From Diabrotica undecimpunctata (Eukaryota; Arthropoda; Insecta; Coleoptera; Chrysomelidae): a stretch of DNA of 64,000 bases. The stretch is from the NCBI RefSeq assembly GCF_040954645.1, contig NC_092807.1, positions 79,568,017-79,632,016 on the forward strand. Direction: 5' to 3'. Below, in pieces: positions 45,457 to 57,135 of this stretch (within the stretch, counting starts at the first letter, position 1; every line of letters starts with the position of its first letter). The notes under the pieces are model-generated. The model saw only the letters and a list, made by a program, of their open reading frames with translations. It made no database searches and was not told the DNA's origin. A program made the position numbers and the translations under genes.

Positions 45457-46170
45457 GAGGAGAGGATATCTGTTTCAGCTCCGTTTTTTTTTCGGCATCG
45501 GAACTTCAAATTGCAACACATAAGAAAAATATACATTATCTCGGCTTCCTTTGCAGCTGCAAGCCTCTTTTTTTTATTCTGGGATAGCTCGTTGAAATAT
45601 AAATAACTACATAGTTTTCACTGGCCGGAAAATATGGGAAAACTCGGAAAAATTGAGTCCATTTGAAATTCACCCTAAAAACTTTTTTTTTATTTGCTCG
45701 AATAGTCTGTCGCAGTATTAATAATAATGACATAATTTTCACCCCCCATAAATCTCTGAAAATCCCGGAAAATCAACATATGTTTTTTCATTTTATATCA
45801 ATGATATAATAATACTTATATATTTTATAAATTAAATTTCAGGTAATTTTTTACACATTATATTATTATATTCCTTATATTAATTATAATTGTTTGTATT
45901 TTTATAATTAACAATATTGATTTTTATTCTATTTTTCTTACAAATATGATATACAATATTAATCTAATCTGCCTTACTGCTTTGATAAAATAAGTCGATT
46001 TTTTCATCACTTGCCTTATTAAATTTTGCAATGTTTATTGAACTTTACTTTTTTTATTTTCTTTACATACATTGGCTTAAAAGTTAAAATTTGGATCATT
46101 TATTCAACTTCACTATCAGGTCTGAACCTTTTTGTTGCAGGTTGTTTGTCTTCACTTATTAACTCAGTCT
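45457..46170. other. Unassigned interior of the TTAA element
   Basis: AT-rich, with no gene recognised. Two similar phrases, AACTACATAGTTTTCACTGGCC (read in two halves around 45605) and ATAATGACATAATTTTCACC (about 45725), recur with a diverged context containing GGAAAA. They suggest a short internal repeat. Confidence 0.4.
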
Positions 46171-47250
46171 TTCCATACATTAACATATTAATGGGCGACC
46201 TTAATGCCAAGGTGGGTCAAGGTAAGGTAGGAGAACAAGTAGGAAAATATGGGCTTGGAAACAGAAATGACGGAGATCGATTGATTCAATTTTGCCAAAG
46301 TGAAGACTTCGTAATAACAAATACCTTTTTCAAATTACCTCCTCGACGGTTATATACATGGACATCTCCACAACATACCAAAGAAAAAATAGTGAGAAAT
46401 CAAATAGACTACTTTATGATAGCAAGGAGGTATCATAATACTGTTAAATGTACTAAGACGTACCCAGGAGCTGATATAGGCTCAGATCATAACCCGGTAG
46501 TTACTGTGATAGAGGCGAGACCAAAAAAGATTAGAAGACCACACAGAAAGGCACTAGATTTAAATAAACTTAGAAACAAAAATATACGACAAGAAACAGG
46601 AGAAGAAATAAATGAAAACCTCCGTTCAGTGCAGCAACAAATTAAGGATACAAACAACGTTAACCAAAAATTAAAGTACATAAATACAGCTATACAAACA
46701 GCAGGAAAGAAATATCTTACAAAAACAACAACAAAGAATAAGGGGTGGATGACACAAGATATACTAGACTTGATGGAACAAAGAAGAAAGATGAAAAATT
46801 TCCCAGACAAATACAAAAAAATAAATAAACACATAAAAAAGAGAATAAAAAAGCCAAAGAGGAGTGGATTAAAGAACAATGTGAAGAAATGGAAACCTAT
46901 GAGAAAACGTACGATGCGTTCAATATGCACAAAAAAGTAAAAGAGATAACAGGAAACATAAAGAAATGCCAAATATGTAAACTTAAAGACAAAGATGGAA
47001 ATCTTATTGTAGATCTAGAGAATAAAATAAAAATATGGACAGAATACCTGAATGAATTATTTGAAGACGATAGAAACAACTTAACTCAGATAATCAATGC
47101 AACTGGGCCAGACATATTGAAAGAAGAAGTAGAATACGCAATAAGAAACGCTAAACGGAAAAGCAAATGGACCTGATGAAATTCCTACAGAACTGTTGAA
47201 GATTTTGAATGATAAATCCGTAACCATAATATTAAATTTTGCAGCGAGAA
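46171..47250 (+). pseudogene. Non-LTR endonuclease and RT start, captured fragment
   Basis: The plus frame 46026-46940 contains from about 46190 an endonuclease C-terminal half: NILMGDLNAKVGQGKVGEQV (Asp-Asn), GKYGLGNRNDGDRLIQFCQS, IVRNQIDYFMIAR and ADIGSDHNPVVTVI (Asp-His). A basic linker follows, with a frameshift near 46900. The frame 46889-47176 continues to EYAIRNAKRKSK, then shifted GPDEIPTELLKILND (RT start) to about 47215. It matches craniofacial-development-protein-2-like non-LTR ORF2s. The RT catalytic part is absent because the homology stops near 47230. The fragment lies wholly between the long inverted ends. Confidence 0.75.
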
Positions 47251-47525
47251 GCTAAAACAGTTTCCCCTCCACTTTCCTATGTCGATCTTTCGAAAGTAAC
47301 TTCGTTTCGAAAGGTTTTAAGTTTCGAAAAATTGGATGAATTTAATAGCTATAAAATTGAATATAAAGTTTAGATTTTCATTCAAAATTTGTGTAAATTT
47401 TATTTCTTAATGTTTATAAACAATGGAGATATAATTAACAAAAAAATTGTCGCTAACTCCCGTTCCTATTGTTCATAGAAAGTTTATTTTTTTTTGTTAA
47501 ATGTGATTTTTTTTACCAGCTATCT

Positions 47526-48081
47526 AATGGTTGTACGTACAAGTCTGTAGCTTGAAAAATATAGAAGTTATTGCAATTGTTTATAAGTAAAAAACATACC
47601 CCTTTTTCAAACGTTTATTTTGTAAATAATTTCGACGAAAACATAACATTCATTTAACTTCTGAGATAGTATAAGTCTTAAAGAATCCTATTAAATTTGT
47701 TAAATGTGTCTAGCATCATTCATAGGGCAAGTTCAATGGTTTAAATAATTAGTCCCAGGGATAAACAAATTGAATAACTTTTAAACTATTTAACCGATCG
47801 GGGGGAAAATTCGCACAAATTTAAAGAACGGTAATTTCTCACTGTTGAAATGTATTATTAACATTTTATTGTGTTAATTAAAAATTTAATTAAATTTATA
47901 AATTAGTGCAAAAAAACTGCTTTTTTGCAAATATCTCCGTGAATTATATATCAATTTTAATTGAAAAAACGGAAAAATAAAGATATTTTTGATATAAAAA
48001 AATGGTATAAATATTGTTTATTTAAATTTTAAGGGAAAAAACTTATAGATAAAAAATCAAATTCTGACCATAAATTATTGT
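47526..48081 (-). repeat. Right long inverted end
   Basis: Inverse of 44903-45456 and bounded on the outside by TTAA (48082-48085). Confidence 0.85.
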
Positions 48082-48310
48082 TTAAGGTAACAACTTTGGC
48101 TTGTCTCTAGACTTTGGGTATCTCCTAATTTGAATACAGTTGTTCATCATCTGGATAAGCCATTGTAGTGTTTTTGGTCCAGATTTCGTAATAAGCTTTG
48201 TGCTCAGATCCTCAATGTCGGTATTTGTATTATTTTTCATTAAATATGTAGATGGTGGATCCAAGCTCAAAAGCATTAAAAGGTTCTCTTAGCTGACTGG
48301 TTTTGTTCTT
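48082..48310 (-). pseudogene. Jockey-like fragment, copy 4 (inverted)
   Basis: The minus-strand frame reads MLLSLDPPSTYLMKNNTNTD, then IEDLSTKLITKSGPKTLQWL and IQMMNNCIQIRRYPKSRDKP, the pre-RT region. It is the best preserved copy of this part of the family (compare about 2620-2760 and 15950-16120, plus strand). It is cut by the TTAA element. Confidence 0.75.
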
Positions 48311-49229
48311 TCTTACTTTGAGTTATTCTTTGCTTTTTTTCCGATAGAAATAGTATGTCTATATCTATAATGTGGTTTTCAGCGATCAGCTATATACCAA
48401 ATACCCTAGGTTAGGCCCTATATGTGTTTCCTGTACTAGAAATTAGTCAGATTCGTGTTTAGCTCATATGTCTGATAAGTTTAAATAAAGTAAAGTTTCT
48501 TGATTTTTAGATATACCCTTAACAGTTATAGACATATGTTATTAGAATAGTTGGTCCTAAAAAGGACCAATTTAACAAAATCATATTAAAGGGGTGACTG
48601 AAGAATTAGCCGATTAATTAATTAATCATTACCCGGGGTATGCCCGATTGCGGTGGTCTTATTAGTACTTCAATCTTCCTAAAGGCTCGTTTTTTAAACC
48701 CTATAAGTAATGCGTAATCTTTTACTTTTTATTAAAAATTTAAATTTTACATGCCGTGTATTACTTTTTGAAGATATGTCGAATCAGATTTGTATAGTAA
48801 TAATTTTAGGTTCTAAAGAACCTCTTTGTGGAAAATAAATAAGTTTGTGATATCTGTCACAACTAATATATAGATAATAAAAAAATAAACAGGTAAAATA
48901 AGTGTAAACAATCTTAACTACATACATCGGCGCCACTGTTCAGGTGATGGGTTTATCACAGATATCAAAGGTTACATTTTAATTCAATGTACTATTTACG
49001 TATCTTCAATATTAAAAAAGTAGAAAAAGACATGTTTATGCTTTTATTTTTTTAAATCTATGCTGTTTTCTTTCTAGAGTTCCGTCTTTTTTGAACGACC
49101 TGTGTTCTTTTTTCAATTGGGTACTTGTCCAAAGCTATGACAAATACTCTGTCCTCTGCTATTCTACATTAATATGACTGATTTATTTTATCTTTCTTGC
49201 AACTATTTTAATGGTTATCCTGTGTATCT
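48311..49229. repeat. Inverted arm of the large repeat unit
   Basis: Matches 15090-15960 inversely over most of its length, including ATTAATTAATCATTACCCGG (about 48617) and the CATGTTTATGC/GCATAAACATG block (about 49030). No gene. Confidence 0.7.
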
Positions 49230-50200
49230 TCTTCTTCTTCTACTTTTTCTTTTCATATAGACATAACTGTCTGTTTTTCAATGTGCCTCCAGTAAGTTGC
49301 CTTTCCATCGTTTTCGTGGTCGTCCTACTGATCGTCTTCCTATGGGTTAACCGTCTCTTGCCGTCTTTATTGTTTTATTTGTTGTCATTCGGCTTATATG
49401 ATCGTTTCATTCTACTCTTCTATTTCTTAACCAGTTTTTGATGTTCTTCACCTTGCATCTACGTCGTATATCTGTACTTCTAGCTCTGTCCCATAGTGTC
49501 TTACCATCAATTTTTCTAAGTGTTTTCATCTCTGCTGTTTCATATCCTTTTTGTCCTCTCTGTGTCAGATCTTGTTTCTGCCGCGTATGTCATTATTGGT
49601 CTGATGACTGTTTTGTAAATTCTGCCTTTCGTTTCTGTTTCGATATTTTTATTTCTTCATAATGTTTCATTTATGCAGCCTGTGGCTCTGTTTGCTCTAT
49701 TCACTGGGTCTTCCACTTTAGTTTCGAGCTTTCCGTAGCTAGATAATGTGATGCCTAGATATTAAAGCTCTAACACTTGTTCTATTATATGACCTTCCAG
49801 CTCCAATTAACATCTTAGTAAATTTGCTGTTGTAACCATGCATTTTGTCTCTTTTGGGCAAATTAACATATTAAATTTTCTGACGGTTATATGAAATTGG
49901 TACAGCATACGTTGTAAATCATTTTCACTTTAAAAGAGTAGTATTCCGTCGTCTGCACAGCAGATTATTTTAATTTGTTTTTCTTCCATTTGGTATCCTT
50001 TTTTAGTTCTTATTTTTTATTATTTCATCCATAATCAGGTTGAATAATAGAGGACTCAGGTAATATTCCTGTCTTATTCCATTGTCACCTTCAATAGGGT
50101 CGGTTAGTTCTTCTTCTACTTTTACTTTTATTGTGTTGTTTTGGTATATATTTTCGATCGTTTTGATTTTTCCTAGAGGTATCTCTCTTGCGTACAATAA
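49230..50200 (-). pseudogene. R-type non-LTR retrotransposon, RT palm to C-terminus, copy 2
   Basis: Minus strand: the frame 50003-50197 reads EIPLGKIKTIENIYQNNTIK, VKVEEELTDPIEGDNGIRQE and YYLSPLLFNLIMDEIIKN (RT palm; the usual GDSLSPLLF is degraded). Then around 49930-49985 come KIICCADDGILL-like (ADD active site), CMVTTANLLRC (about 49815-49850), YLGITLSSYGK (about 49730-49770), ALKTAEMKTLRKIDGKT (about 49480-49540) and a GRPRKRWKGNLLEAH-like end (49270-49325). Many frameshifts. Copy 1 (13880-14498) carries only the right-hand part. The uninterrupted TCTA site for the solo LTR is at about 49258. Confidence 0.7.
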
Positions 50201-50485
50201 GGGGATAACGTTTTTTTAATTTGTGTATCTTCTGTATATCATTATTTCTTTTGTGGATTAAAAATTAAATTTTGGTTATTATTTCTTAAGATTCTCTTAA
50301 CGTGTTTATTAATTGTCTTGTTTTATGTGTATCAAGATATGTGTGTCATGATAGATTGTAATGCATATTTCATTTAATGTAATTAAAGTGCTCTTTGCGT
50401 TTGCCTATTACTTTCTCACTTCCTTAGCGATAGGTCTTTTTTTCCTCATCAATAACCTTATCCTCGCTCGATACAGCTATTTTAA
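50201..50485. repeat. Inverted arm up to the piggyBac insertion
   Basis: 50340-50485 pairs inversely with 13730-13870 (for example CTCGATACAGCTATT). It ends in TTAA at 50482-50485. Confidence 0.6.
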
Positions 50486-50892
50486 CCCTCTATAGCCCCG
50501 TGTGTACTCAAGGTAACAAAGGAGTTTTTGATGCAGAAAACTTTTTTAAAACAATTTCCGACTCTAGTATGCCCTCTGTTAATTTCAGGCAATATTTGGT
50601 TATACATTTTAATACACTCTATGAACCTATGATGAAACCTATATGGAAATGTTTAACAGTATGTCAAATGGACATGACTGCCTTATTAGTTTGTATTTTC
50701 GATCGTGATTTATTGTTATAAATTGTGTACAATTTATATAAAAATACATACAGAGGCATTATATCAGCATTTAGATATTGATTACCGTTGACATTTGTTT
50801 ATTTTATTGTGTTGTTTCAGTACTGTGATAAAAAACAGGTATGTTGCTTTGAATCCACACTTTACCATATTATTTTAAATTATTTCTTTAAG

Positions 50893-52720
50893 ATGGATAC
50901 AAAAACGTTCTACGGGAAAAGCAGTAAATATCCGAGGAATCCAAAGACTCTGACTTTGATAGTGATAATAAGAAAGTAATAATAAATTTTCCAGGTACCC
51001 AGATATTAATCGATCCAGAATCAAATAAAATGGAAAATAAAGACGATTTGTACGAAGCAAATTTAGACCAGGATACCAATTTAGATTTAGACTAAGATAA
51101 GATGAAGATGAGGGCGATACCGATAAAACTGAAAAACACACTGAACAAAATGTGCTCAAAAGGTCAAAAATGATCGTAAAAAACATTCAGTGGAAGAGTG
51201 GTTCTCGAACAGTATTTCCAATTCCAGAATGGAAAGGTAATTTACCAACATGCAAATTATTAGAACCGGAATCCCCTCTACATTATTTTAAAAAGATGAT
51301 ATCTACCAATATGCTGGAAAACATAGTAGAACAAAGTAATTTGTATGCACTGCAAAAGAATATAAATAAACCATTGAATATGACACTAGCAGAATTAAAC
51401 CAATTTATTGGATCTGTTCTACTGATGTCAATATATGGCTTGCCAAGGACAAGATCATTTTGGCAGAAGGAAACACGTATTGCTCAAATAGTCGATACTA
51501 TATCTAGGAATCGCTGGGAAGAAATAAAAACTAAAACGCATTTCAATAATAACGAAAATATGGTCAACAATAATGATAAGTTATACAAAATTAGACCATT
51601 CATCAACGGTCTATTTTAAAATTTTCAAAGTATTCCAATGAGTGAAAAATTGTGTATTGATGAACAAATGATACCATTCAAAGAGGCACATTCTTTAAAA
51701 CAATATATGAAGAACAAACCCAAAAAATGGGGATACAAGGCATTTGTTTTGTGTGATAGCAATGGTATTGTTTATAACTGGGAATTATATACAGGAACTG
51801 TTAAAGATCCCCTTCATTTACCTAATGTAGACACCAGCGGTAATGTAGTAATAAGATTGTGTGAGATAATCAAACCAAACGAATACTATAAAGTATATTT
51901 TGACAACTGGTTCAATGGCATTCAGTTGCAGATTGAAATGGAAAAACGTGGACTGCAATGTTTGGGAACTGTTCTTCCAAACAGATTACCTTATTGCCAT
52001 TTTTCTGATGACAAGAATATGAAGAAACAGGGCAGAGGTACTGTAGAAGAAAAGCACGCTACAGTAGATGGCATAAGACAAACAGCGTTAAAGTGGTACG
52101 ATAATAAACCGGTTCATTTGCTTAGTACATTTGTTGGTTCTAAGCCTACTTCGTTAGTCAAGAGGTGGGATAAGAAACAAAAATCAAGAATTCCAAATTC
52201 AAATGTCCAAATTCAGTACAATTTTTTAATTAATTTATTGGAGGTGTCGATCTTATGGATTCACTAATTGCTCTTTACCGAACAGACATAAGATCTAAAA
52301 AGTGGTATCTAAAAATATTTTTTCACCTTCTGGATTTAGCTGTTGTTAACAGCTAGTTGTTGCATCGTCGTGATTGCGATTACTTTGAAATTAAAAAGAA
52401 AAACCAGTACGCTACATAAGTCCCACTTATGTAGCGTACTGTTAGCAAGCAATGATCAGATCAAAAACAAAGGACGTCCCAGGCTCAGTGAAATTAAGAA
52501 CGAAATTGTAAAAAAACAGAGGAGAGGATCTACTGCTATTGTACTACCAAAGGAAGTTAGGCTTGACCAAACCTTCCACTGGCCAGTAATTTCTGAAAAA
52601 AAAGGAAAGATGCAAAAAACCAGGATGCTGTAATACTTCTAAAGTAATGTGCGATAAATGTAAAGTTGCTTTATGTTTTACAACTAACTACAAATATTTG
52701 TTTTTTTGAATGACATAATA
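50893..52720 (+). pseudogene. piggyBac transposase pseudogene
   Basis: Starts MDTKTFYGKSSK at 50893 with an early frameshift and acidic region. The DDE_Tnp_1_7-type body is in 51152-51619 (IQWKSGSRTVFPIPEW; NQFIGSVLLMSIYGLPRTRS; FWQKETRIAQIVDTISRNRW) and, after a stop at 51617, in 51638-52267 (KLCIDEQMIPFKEAHSLKQY with the first Asp; KPKKWGYKAFVLCDSNGIVY; YYKVYFDNWFNGIQLQ with the second Asp; LLSTFVGSKPTS). A frameshift near 52240 precedes GGVDLMDSLIALYRTD (third Asp). The end holds a Cys-rich finger (RCKKPGCC then CDKCKVALC, about 52608-52675). Further lesions: a stop at about 52353 and a palindromic insertion at 52405-52441. Catalytic triad identifiable, protein not translatable. Confidence 0.93.
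52405..52441. repeat. Perfect 17-base palindrome inside the piggyBac gene
   Basis: CAGTACGCTACATAAGT at 52405-52421, spacer CCC, and the exact inverse at 52425-52441. It lies in coding sequence and creates a TAA and an extra run, so it is probably a snap-back duplication rather than part of the gene. Confidence 0.95.
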
Positions 52721-52900
52721 AATAAGTATATAACTTAATTCGTTAGTTTTTGCTAAACACTCCCAAAACTCTCCCCAAACGAAATTTAAAAAATCTAAAA
52801 AAATTACTAGTTGTTGTAAATGGATATTTGAGCACATATACAAATTAAAACATTTTATAAACAAACAAGTTTACAAAAAAGTCGGGCAATAGAGGGTTAA

Positions 52901-53479
52901 GATATTTATATTTCACTATATGCTCTATCATTTGGTTTTCATTTATAATTTGCACCTATGACGAAATTTATAATATCTAAGATCTGGTGCTTTCATATGA
53001 AACTGGAATAAAACACTTGTTAGATAATATTTATTCGTTTTGAGTACACTTTTCTTAGAACCTAGTATATAAAAAAATAAATATTTGTCTGTCAACAAAT
53101 TTCTTTATAAAAGTACGAGGCACTATTCTCATACTGTGAGCTTTGCTGCTCTGTTACTTTTATAACGCTTAAGCTATTTTTAATTTATTGTCAATATTTT
53201 TGAGGTGTGTTATCTTAAATGATCATTTTTAAGGTTAGTACGTTTGATTAAATGAAATTGACATTAATTTGATAGTTTCCATTTTATTAGTGCTGATGGT
53301 ATATGACTAGCATCTGTTGGTACTATATATCAATTTCAACATGTGGAAGTGAGCGCACTCTCTTGTTAGTAATTTCAGCGTAAATTTTGACGAAACCAGA
53401 AATAACCCATATTATTCTCCCCGTGTGATCTTAGTATTTCCGTTGATTAAATAGTATAGGGTATCCAATATCAATATCT
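52901..53479. repeat. Inverted arm after the piggyBac insertion
   Basis: Pairs inversely with 12960-13730 in the same order, up to ATACCCTATACTATT-like sequence near 53455. No gene. Confidence 0.65.
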
Positions 53480-55020
53480 AATGTTGATTTTTAAATGCAC
53501 ACTTTAGATACTCTGTTTTTGTTTACCTTATTTTTAGACCTTTTTGCTCAAGCGCCCATCTCCATTGTCTCAATCATTAATTCAATTATCTCTCCTTATC
53601 TCTTACTAACACCACATCGTTAGCATACATAAGGCACCAAGGGATATCTCCTTAACATGTTTTCGTTAATTTTTCCAACACTAATTAGAAGAGATAAGGG
53701 ATTAGCACTGACCCCTGATGCAATATTATTCTCAAATGAAATTTATCAGTCTTACCCTCACTTGTTCTAACATTAGTTTTCCATTACTTCCCTTATGATA
53801 AAAATTGCATCCGTAGTTGATATGCCTTGCATGAATTTAAACTGATTTCCAAATATTTCTGTTTCTTCCTCTATCCTACTATCAATTATTCTCTCCCACA
53901 GTTTCATGGTGTGACAGAGTAGTTTTAGGGCTCTATAGTTTGTACAGAGTTTAATAACATCTACTTTGTTTTTGTATACAGGTACTAAAATGCTAGTTCT
54001 CCATTCATCCGGTATTCGCCTTACTTTCAAAATTCTATTAAATAGTCCTGTTAGCCAACTTGTTCCTGATTTTCCTAATGCTGATCATATATATCCAGGG
54101 ATGCCATCAGGACCTATGCCTTTTCTTTTTTCATCTTATGTAGCTCTTGAATTACTTCCGCGGTCGTCATTTTCGGCACCATTGCTATTACTGTCTCTGT
54201 TGCCTCTATAGATGCTTTCTCAAACTCTTAGTTTAATTGGCCGTTAAAGAACTCCTTGTAGCTATTTTTTAGATCCTTTCCTTGCATAAATAGTTTAATG
54301 TATTTATCTCGTATACATTTAATCTGATTAAAATCTTTGGTTTTCTTTGCTCCACTTTTAACAATTTTGTATATGTTTTTTTCTTAGTACTCAGTTCATT
54401 GTACAGCTTTTCATGCGCTGCTACCTTAGATTGTGCTACCGCACATTTGCTTCCTCTTTATCTATTTGATACTTTTGATAATCTTATTCTGATATTTTTT
54501 CTTGTCCCTCCTTATATAATCTTCTCTTGTCTTTTATATTGTCTTAAACATCGTCGGACTATCTATATTTATCAATTTTTAAGTCAATTTTCTGAGATTT
54601 TTTCAAGTATTTTAGTTACACCCTCTTTAATAATTTTTGACACATTTCTCCAAATTTCATTATGACCTTTTTTCATATTCCAACACATTCTTTTTTTATT
54701 TCTGTTCTAAATTGAACTACTTTGTCGCTTGTTAACGTCAATTAATTGTTTTTGTGACTCTCCTCGATATTTTGGTTTTATTTCATATTTTACTTGTATA
54801 TCTAGTACCAGCACTTTATGCTGTTGGCTTACAGTTTTACTAATTATTACTTTAGAGTCTTTACATAAGGGATTGGCTTACGATCCATATTTGGAATTGA
54901 TTTTGTCTGCTTTTAAATTGGATAAGTTGGCTTTCTCTTTTCTAAAAGCATGTACATGTGGACTAGGTATGGCCACTGTTAGTACATGCTACTGCTAATT
55001 CCAGCATATTATCTGCCATA
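53480..55020 (-). pseudogene. RTE-like non-LTR remnant, inverted relative of 8450-9080
   Basis: Minus strand from 55020 down: endonuclease scraps (AAVALGMATV-like near 54960-55010; VSQQHKVLVLDIQVKYEIKP near 54790-54850), a linker, RT fingers in the frame 54030-53773 (RIPDEWRTSILVPVYKNKVD, ALKLLCHTMKLWERIIDSRI, IFGNQFKFMQGISTTDAIFI), and a palm part near 53590-53660 (GDIPWCLMYANDVVLVR-like, ADD degraded). It ends in KTEYLKCAFK-like near 53490-53520. The connection and C-terminal domains present at 9080-9770 are missing here. Many stops. Confidence 0.7.
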
Positions 55021-55732
55021 TTACTGCTAATAGCATTCTAATATTTCATCTATAGATTAAATCCGTATAACAAATAGATATTTTTCACTTTCTCGGAGTA
55101 ATAATATTCTAACATACAAAATCCTATTAAATTGCCAAAACCTTCCTTGCATATTTTATTCACTTATAAGGGACAGCAGCAATATTAGTACCATAATAAG
55201 GGTATAGTCCTGGACTGGCTAATCGTTGGATAATAGGAAGCATGAGTGTAGCAGTTTTAATGTTTTCGGGACTGCTACCTGGTATGGGGGAGCAGAGATA
55301 TCAGTACCAAGTTATTGCATATATGAATTGTTGCTTGAACTTTATTATTATTAAACAGCACTATATAAACAGCACTATATTCTATAACACAAGAAACACT
55401 GTTATAAAACAGTCGAATAATATACAGATTCTCAATTCAAATATTCAAAAAATTAAAGAACAGCTTACTAAAATAGAAATCGCCTATTTAAAATGCAATC
55501 CATTAATGGCCCAAAGTACCAAGCACTTCTAGCATATGGTAATGATATTGATCTCATAAGAAACTCCCTCCCGTCTGCGACATCTTCAACAAAGTGAAGA
55601 GAACACGAAAAATGTTTTACTTAAAATCAACAAAATGAAAAACAAATACAAGCGAATCAACAGAAGAGAGCAATTTAATCTAGATTGTGAATAAAACAAG
55701 TGATGTTTTTATCTAAGGGGACGTCATAGAAT
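55021..55732. repeat. Inverted arm, non-coding
   Basis: 55050-55330 pairs inversely with 10400-10700. 55330-55732 has no recognised partner. The 96-residue plus frame at 55242-55532 has coiled-coil-like composition in its end, but I recognise nothing in it. Confidence 0.5.
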
Positions 55733-55830
55733 TTTTGGAGAAATTTTCTCTAATTTAATATGTCGTAAGCGGCATTTCGATTGACAAATACTACCCCTAA
55801 TACCTGATATCTTTCGTACCCGTTGTTGAT
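55733..55830 (-). pseudogene. Small Jockey-like RT scrap
   Basis: The minus strand reads YERYQVLGVVFVNRNAAYDI, which corresponds to about 3005-3075 (GVVFVNLNAAYDTLN) of copy 1 and to 16345-16410. The fragment ends at a palindrome, so the rest was lost by a rearrangement. Confidence 0.6.
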
Positions 55831-55849
55831 TTTTGCAACAACGGGTACG
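55815..55849. repeat. Perfect 14-base palindrome
   Basis: CGTACCCGTTGTTG (55815-55828), loop ATTTTTG, and the exact inverse (55836-55849). One arm overlaps the end of the Jockey-like scrap, placing the palindrome at a breakpoint. Confidence 0.95.
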
Positions 55850-56820
55850 TTATTACATACTTTATAAGTATTACGAATAAAAATAAATAAGCAAGAAGAA
55901 TGTAAGTGTACTATATTTAAACCAAGTGACAGAAAAAAGAATATTATACATACATGTACTTCTAAATTAAAAATTATATGCCTGACAACGCAAGATACAA
56001 AAAACAATGATTTAACATTGAAAACAATGATAGCTTGCACAAGCGACAAAGTATTTAAAACGATAAGGCCGAACATATTATATGTAATTGTAATAGATAT
56101 GTTGGCTAAAATTATACCATAAGACACCGAAATATTATATCTATGTGTTTATGTGTATCTAAATTATAGTAGTATATTGAATTCCCTACATTAAAAAATC
56201 GAAATATTTAAATTAGACAGTAAAAAATTATAATTTTAAGATTGATTTATAAATTATTATAATTTAAATTTTACTGCTTGATGAAACAAATATTGTAAGT
56301 CATACACTATAGCAATCGAAACATCGGAAAGTACATTTATAATATAATAAATATTTCAGTGCCAATGTATTAAAAAAAATTCTAGTACATAAAAATGGAC
56401 ACTTGCCTATTCAAAGTTTATAATAGACACTAATTTCAGTTTATCCATAATTAAAGCAAGTAATATAAATTATAATTATTAAAATATTTAACTACATTAA
56501 CCAAGTACGTATTTGTGAAATTTCTCGATGACTAAATTGATTGATATTTAAATAAATTTGAAGTTCCAAAACGTACCTGCTGTAAAATTTAAAAATCTAC
56601 GACTAATCAAATTATTGGCAACATCGGAGGAGTTTAGTTGGGTACGCAAAGAAATGTATACGGATCCCAAAAGTGTTTTAACCTATTACAGAGTCCACTT
56701 AATCCGACGTGTTGGTCGGAGTCCACATAAAGCGCTACCCAGATAATAATATACACGGTGTATATTCGCCTGGAGTTAGTATAATACCGTTTTAGTACGG
56801 AGCTCTCATTAACCGCTAGA

Positions 56821-56822
<2 letters not shown>
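55850..56822. repeat. Inverted start segment Y and unassigned DNA
   Basis: 56650-56822 pairs inversely with 5214-5370 and holds inverse copies of the GRCTCCG motif (near 56692, 56720 and 56800). 55850-56650 is AT-rich, with no gene and no partner seen. Confidence 0.6.

Positions 56823-56895
<73 letters not shown>
56823..56895. repeat. (TA)n microsatellite
   Basis: Separates start segment Y (left) from the errantivirus-like LTR (right). Confidence 0.98.
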
Positions 56896-56901
<6 letters not shown>

Positions 56902-57135
56902 GTTTCTTCAACGTCGATATTCCCAAAAAAAATCTTTATTCGAAAAATTAAAAGTTACAATTTTTGAGAAATTCTACAAACTACTACATTTAATGATTTA
57001 AACTTGACTATTGAAACATAATAATTACAATAATAAATAAAATATTGATGTCTTCCTATTTATAACGTCGGAATATCGGAATCATATCGGAATCTGCTGA
57101 TTCTTAATAGTAAGGGAGCTTATGGCTACATTTCT
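56896..57135 (-). repeat. 3' LTR of the errantivirus-like element
   Basis: 240 bases. It differs from the 5' LTR by a handful of changes, including an 11-12-base ATCGGAATC-type duplication near 57070-57090. A purine tract (GGAGGGAGG on the minus strand, 57136-57144) abuts it. Confidence 0.95.

Larger units (their letters stand above)
44903..48081. mobile_element. TTAA-flanked element with about 555-base inverted ends
   Basis: Left end 44903-45456 and right end 47526-48081 are inverse copies (about 85-90 percent by eye), both ending in RCAATAATTTATGGTCA and bounded by TTAA (44899-44902 and 48082-48085). TTAA is the piggyBac-type target. The inside contains a non-LTR fragment and no transposase, so this is either a non-autonomous element or one that captured the fragment. 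On the 48 kb side it interrupts a Jockey-like copy at the GCTTAAACC site that is uninterrupted at about 16143. Confidence 0.75.
50486..52896 (+). mobile_element. piggyBac-type DNA transposon, decayed
   Basis: 2411 bases with ends CCCTCTATAGCCC (50486-50498) and GGGCAATAGAGGG (52884-52896; 12 of 13 inverse matches), bounded by TTAA at 50482-50485 and 52897-52900. The partner arm has the empty site at about 13728-13734 (TTCTAAGATA), so the insertion followed the formation of the arms. It contains a broken transposase. Confidence 0.95.

Noticed and set aside
46487..46972. 161-residue minus-strand hydrophobic frame
   Set aside because: Antisense of the Lys-rich linker of the captured endonuclease fragment.
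49211..49662. Plus-strand Phe/Leu/Ser-rich frames
   Set aside because: They are antisense to the R-type non-LTR remnant read on the minus strand.
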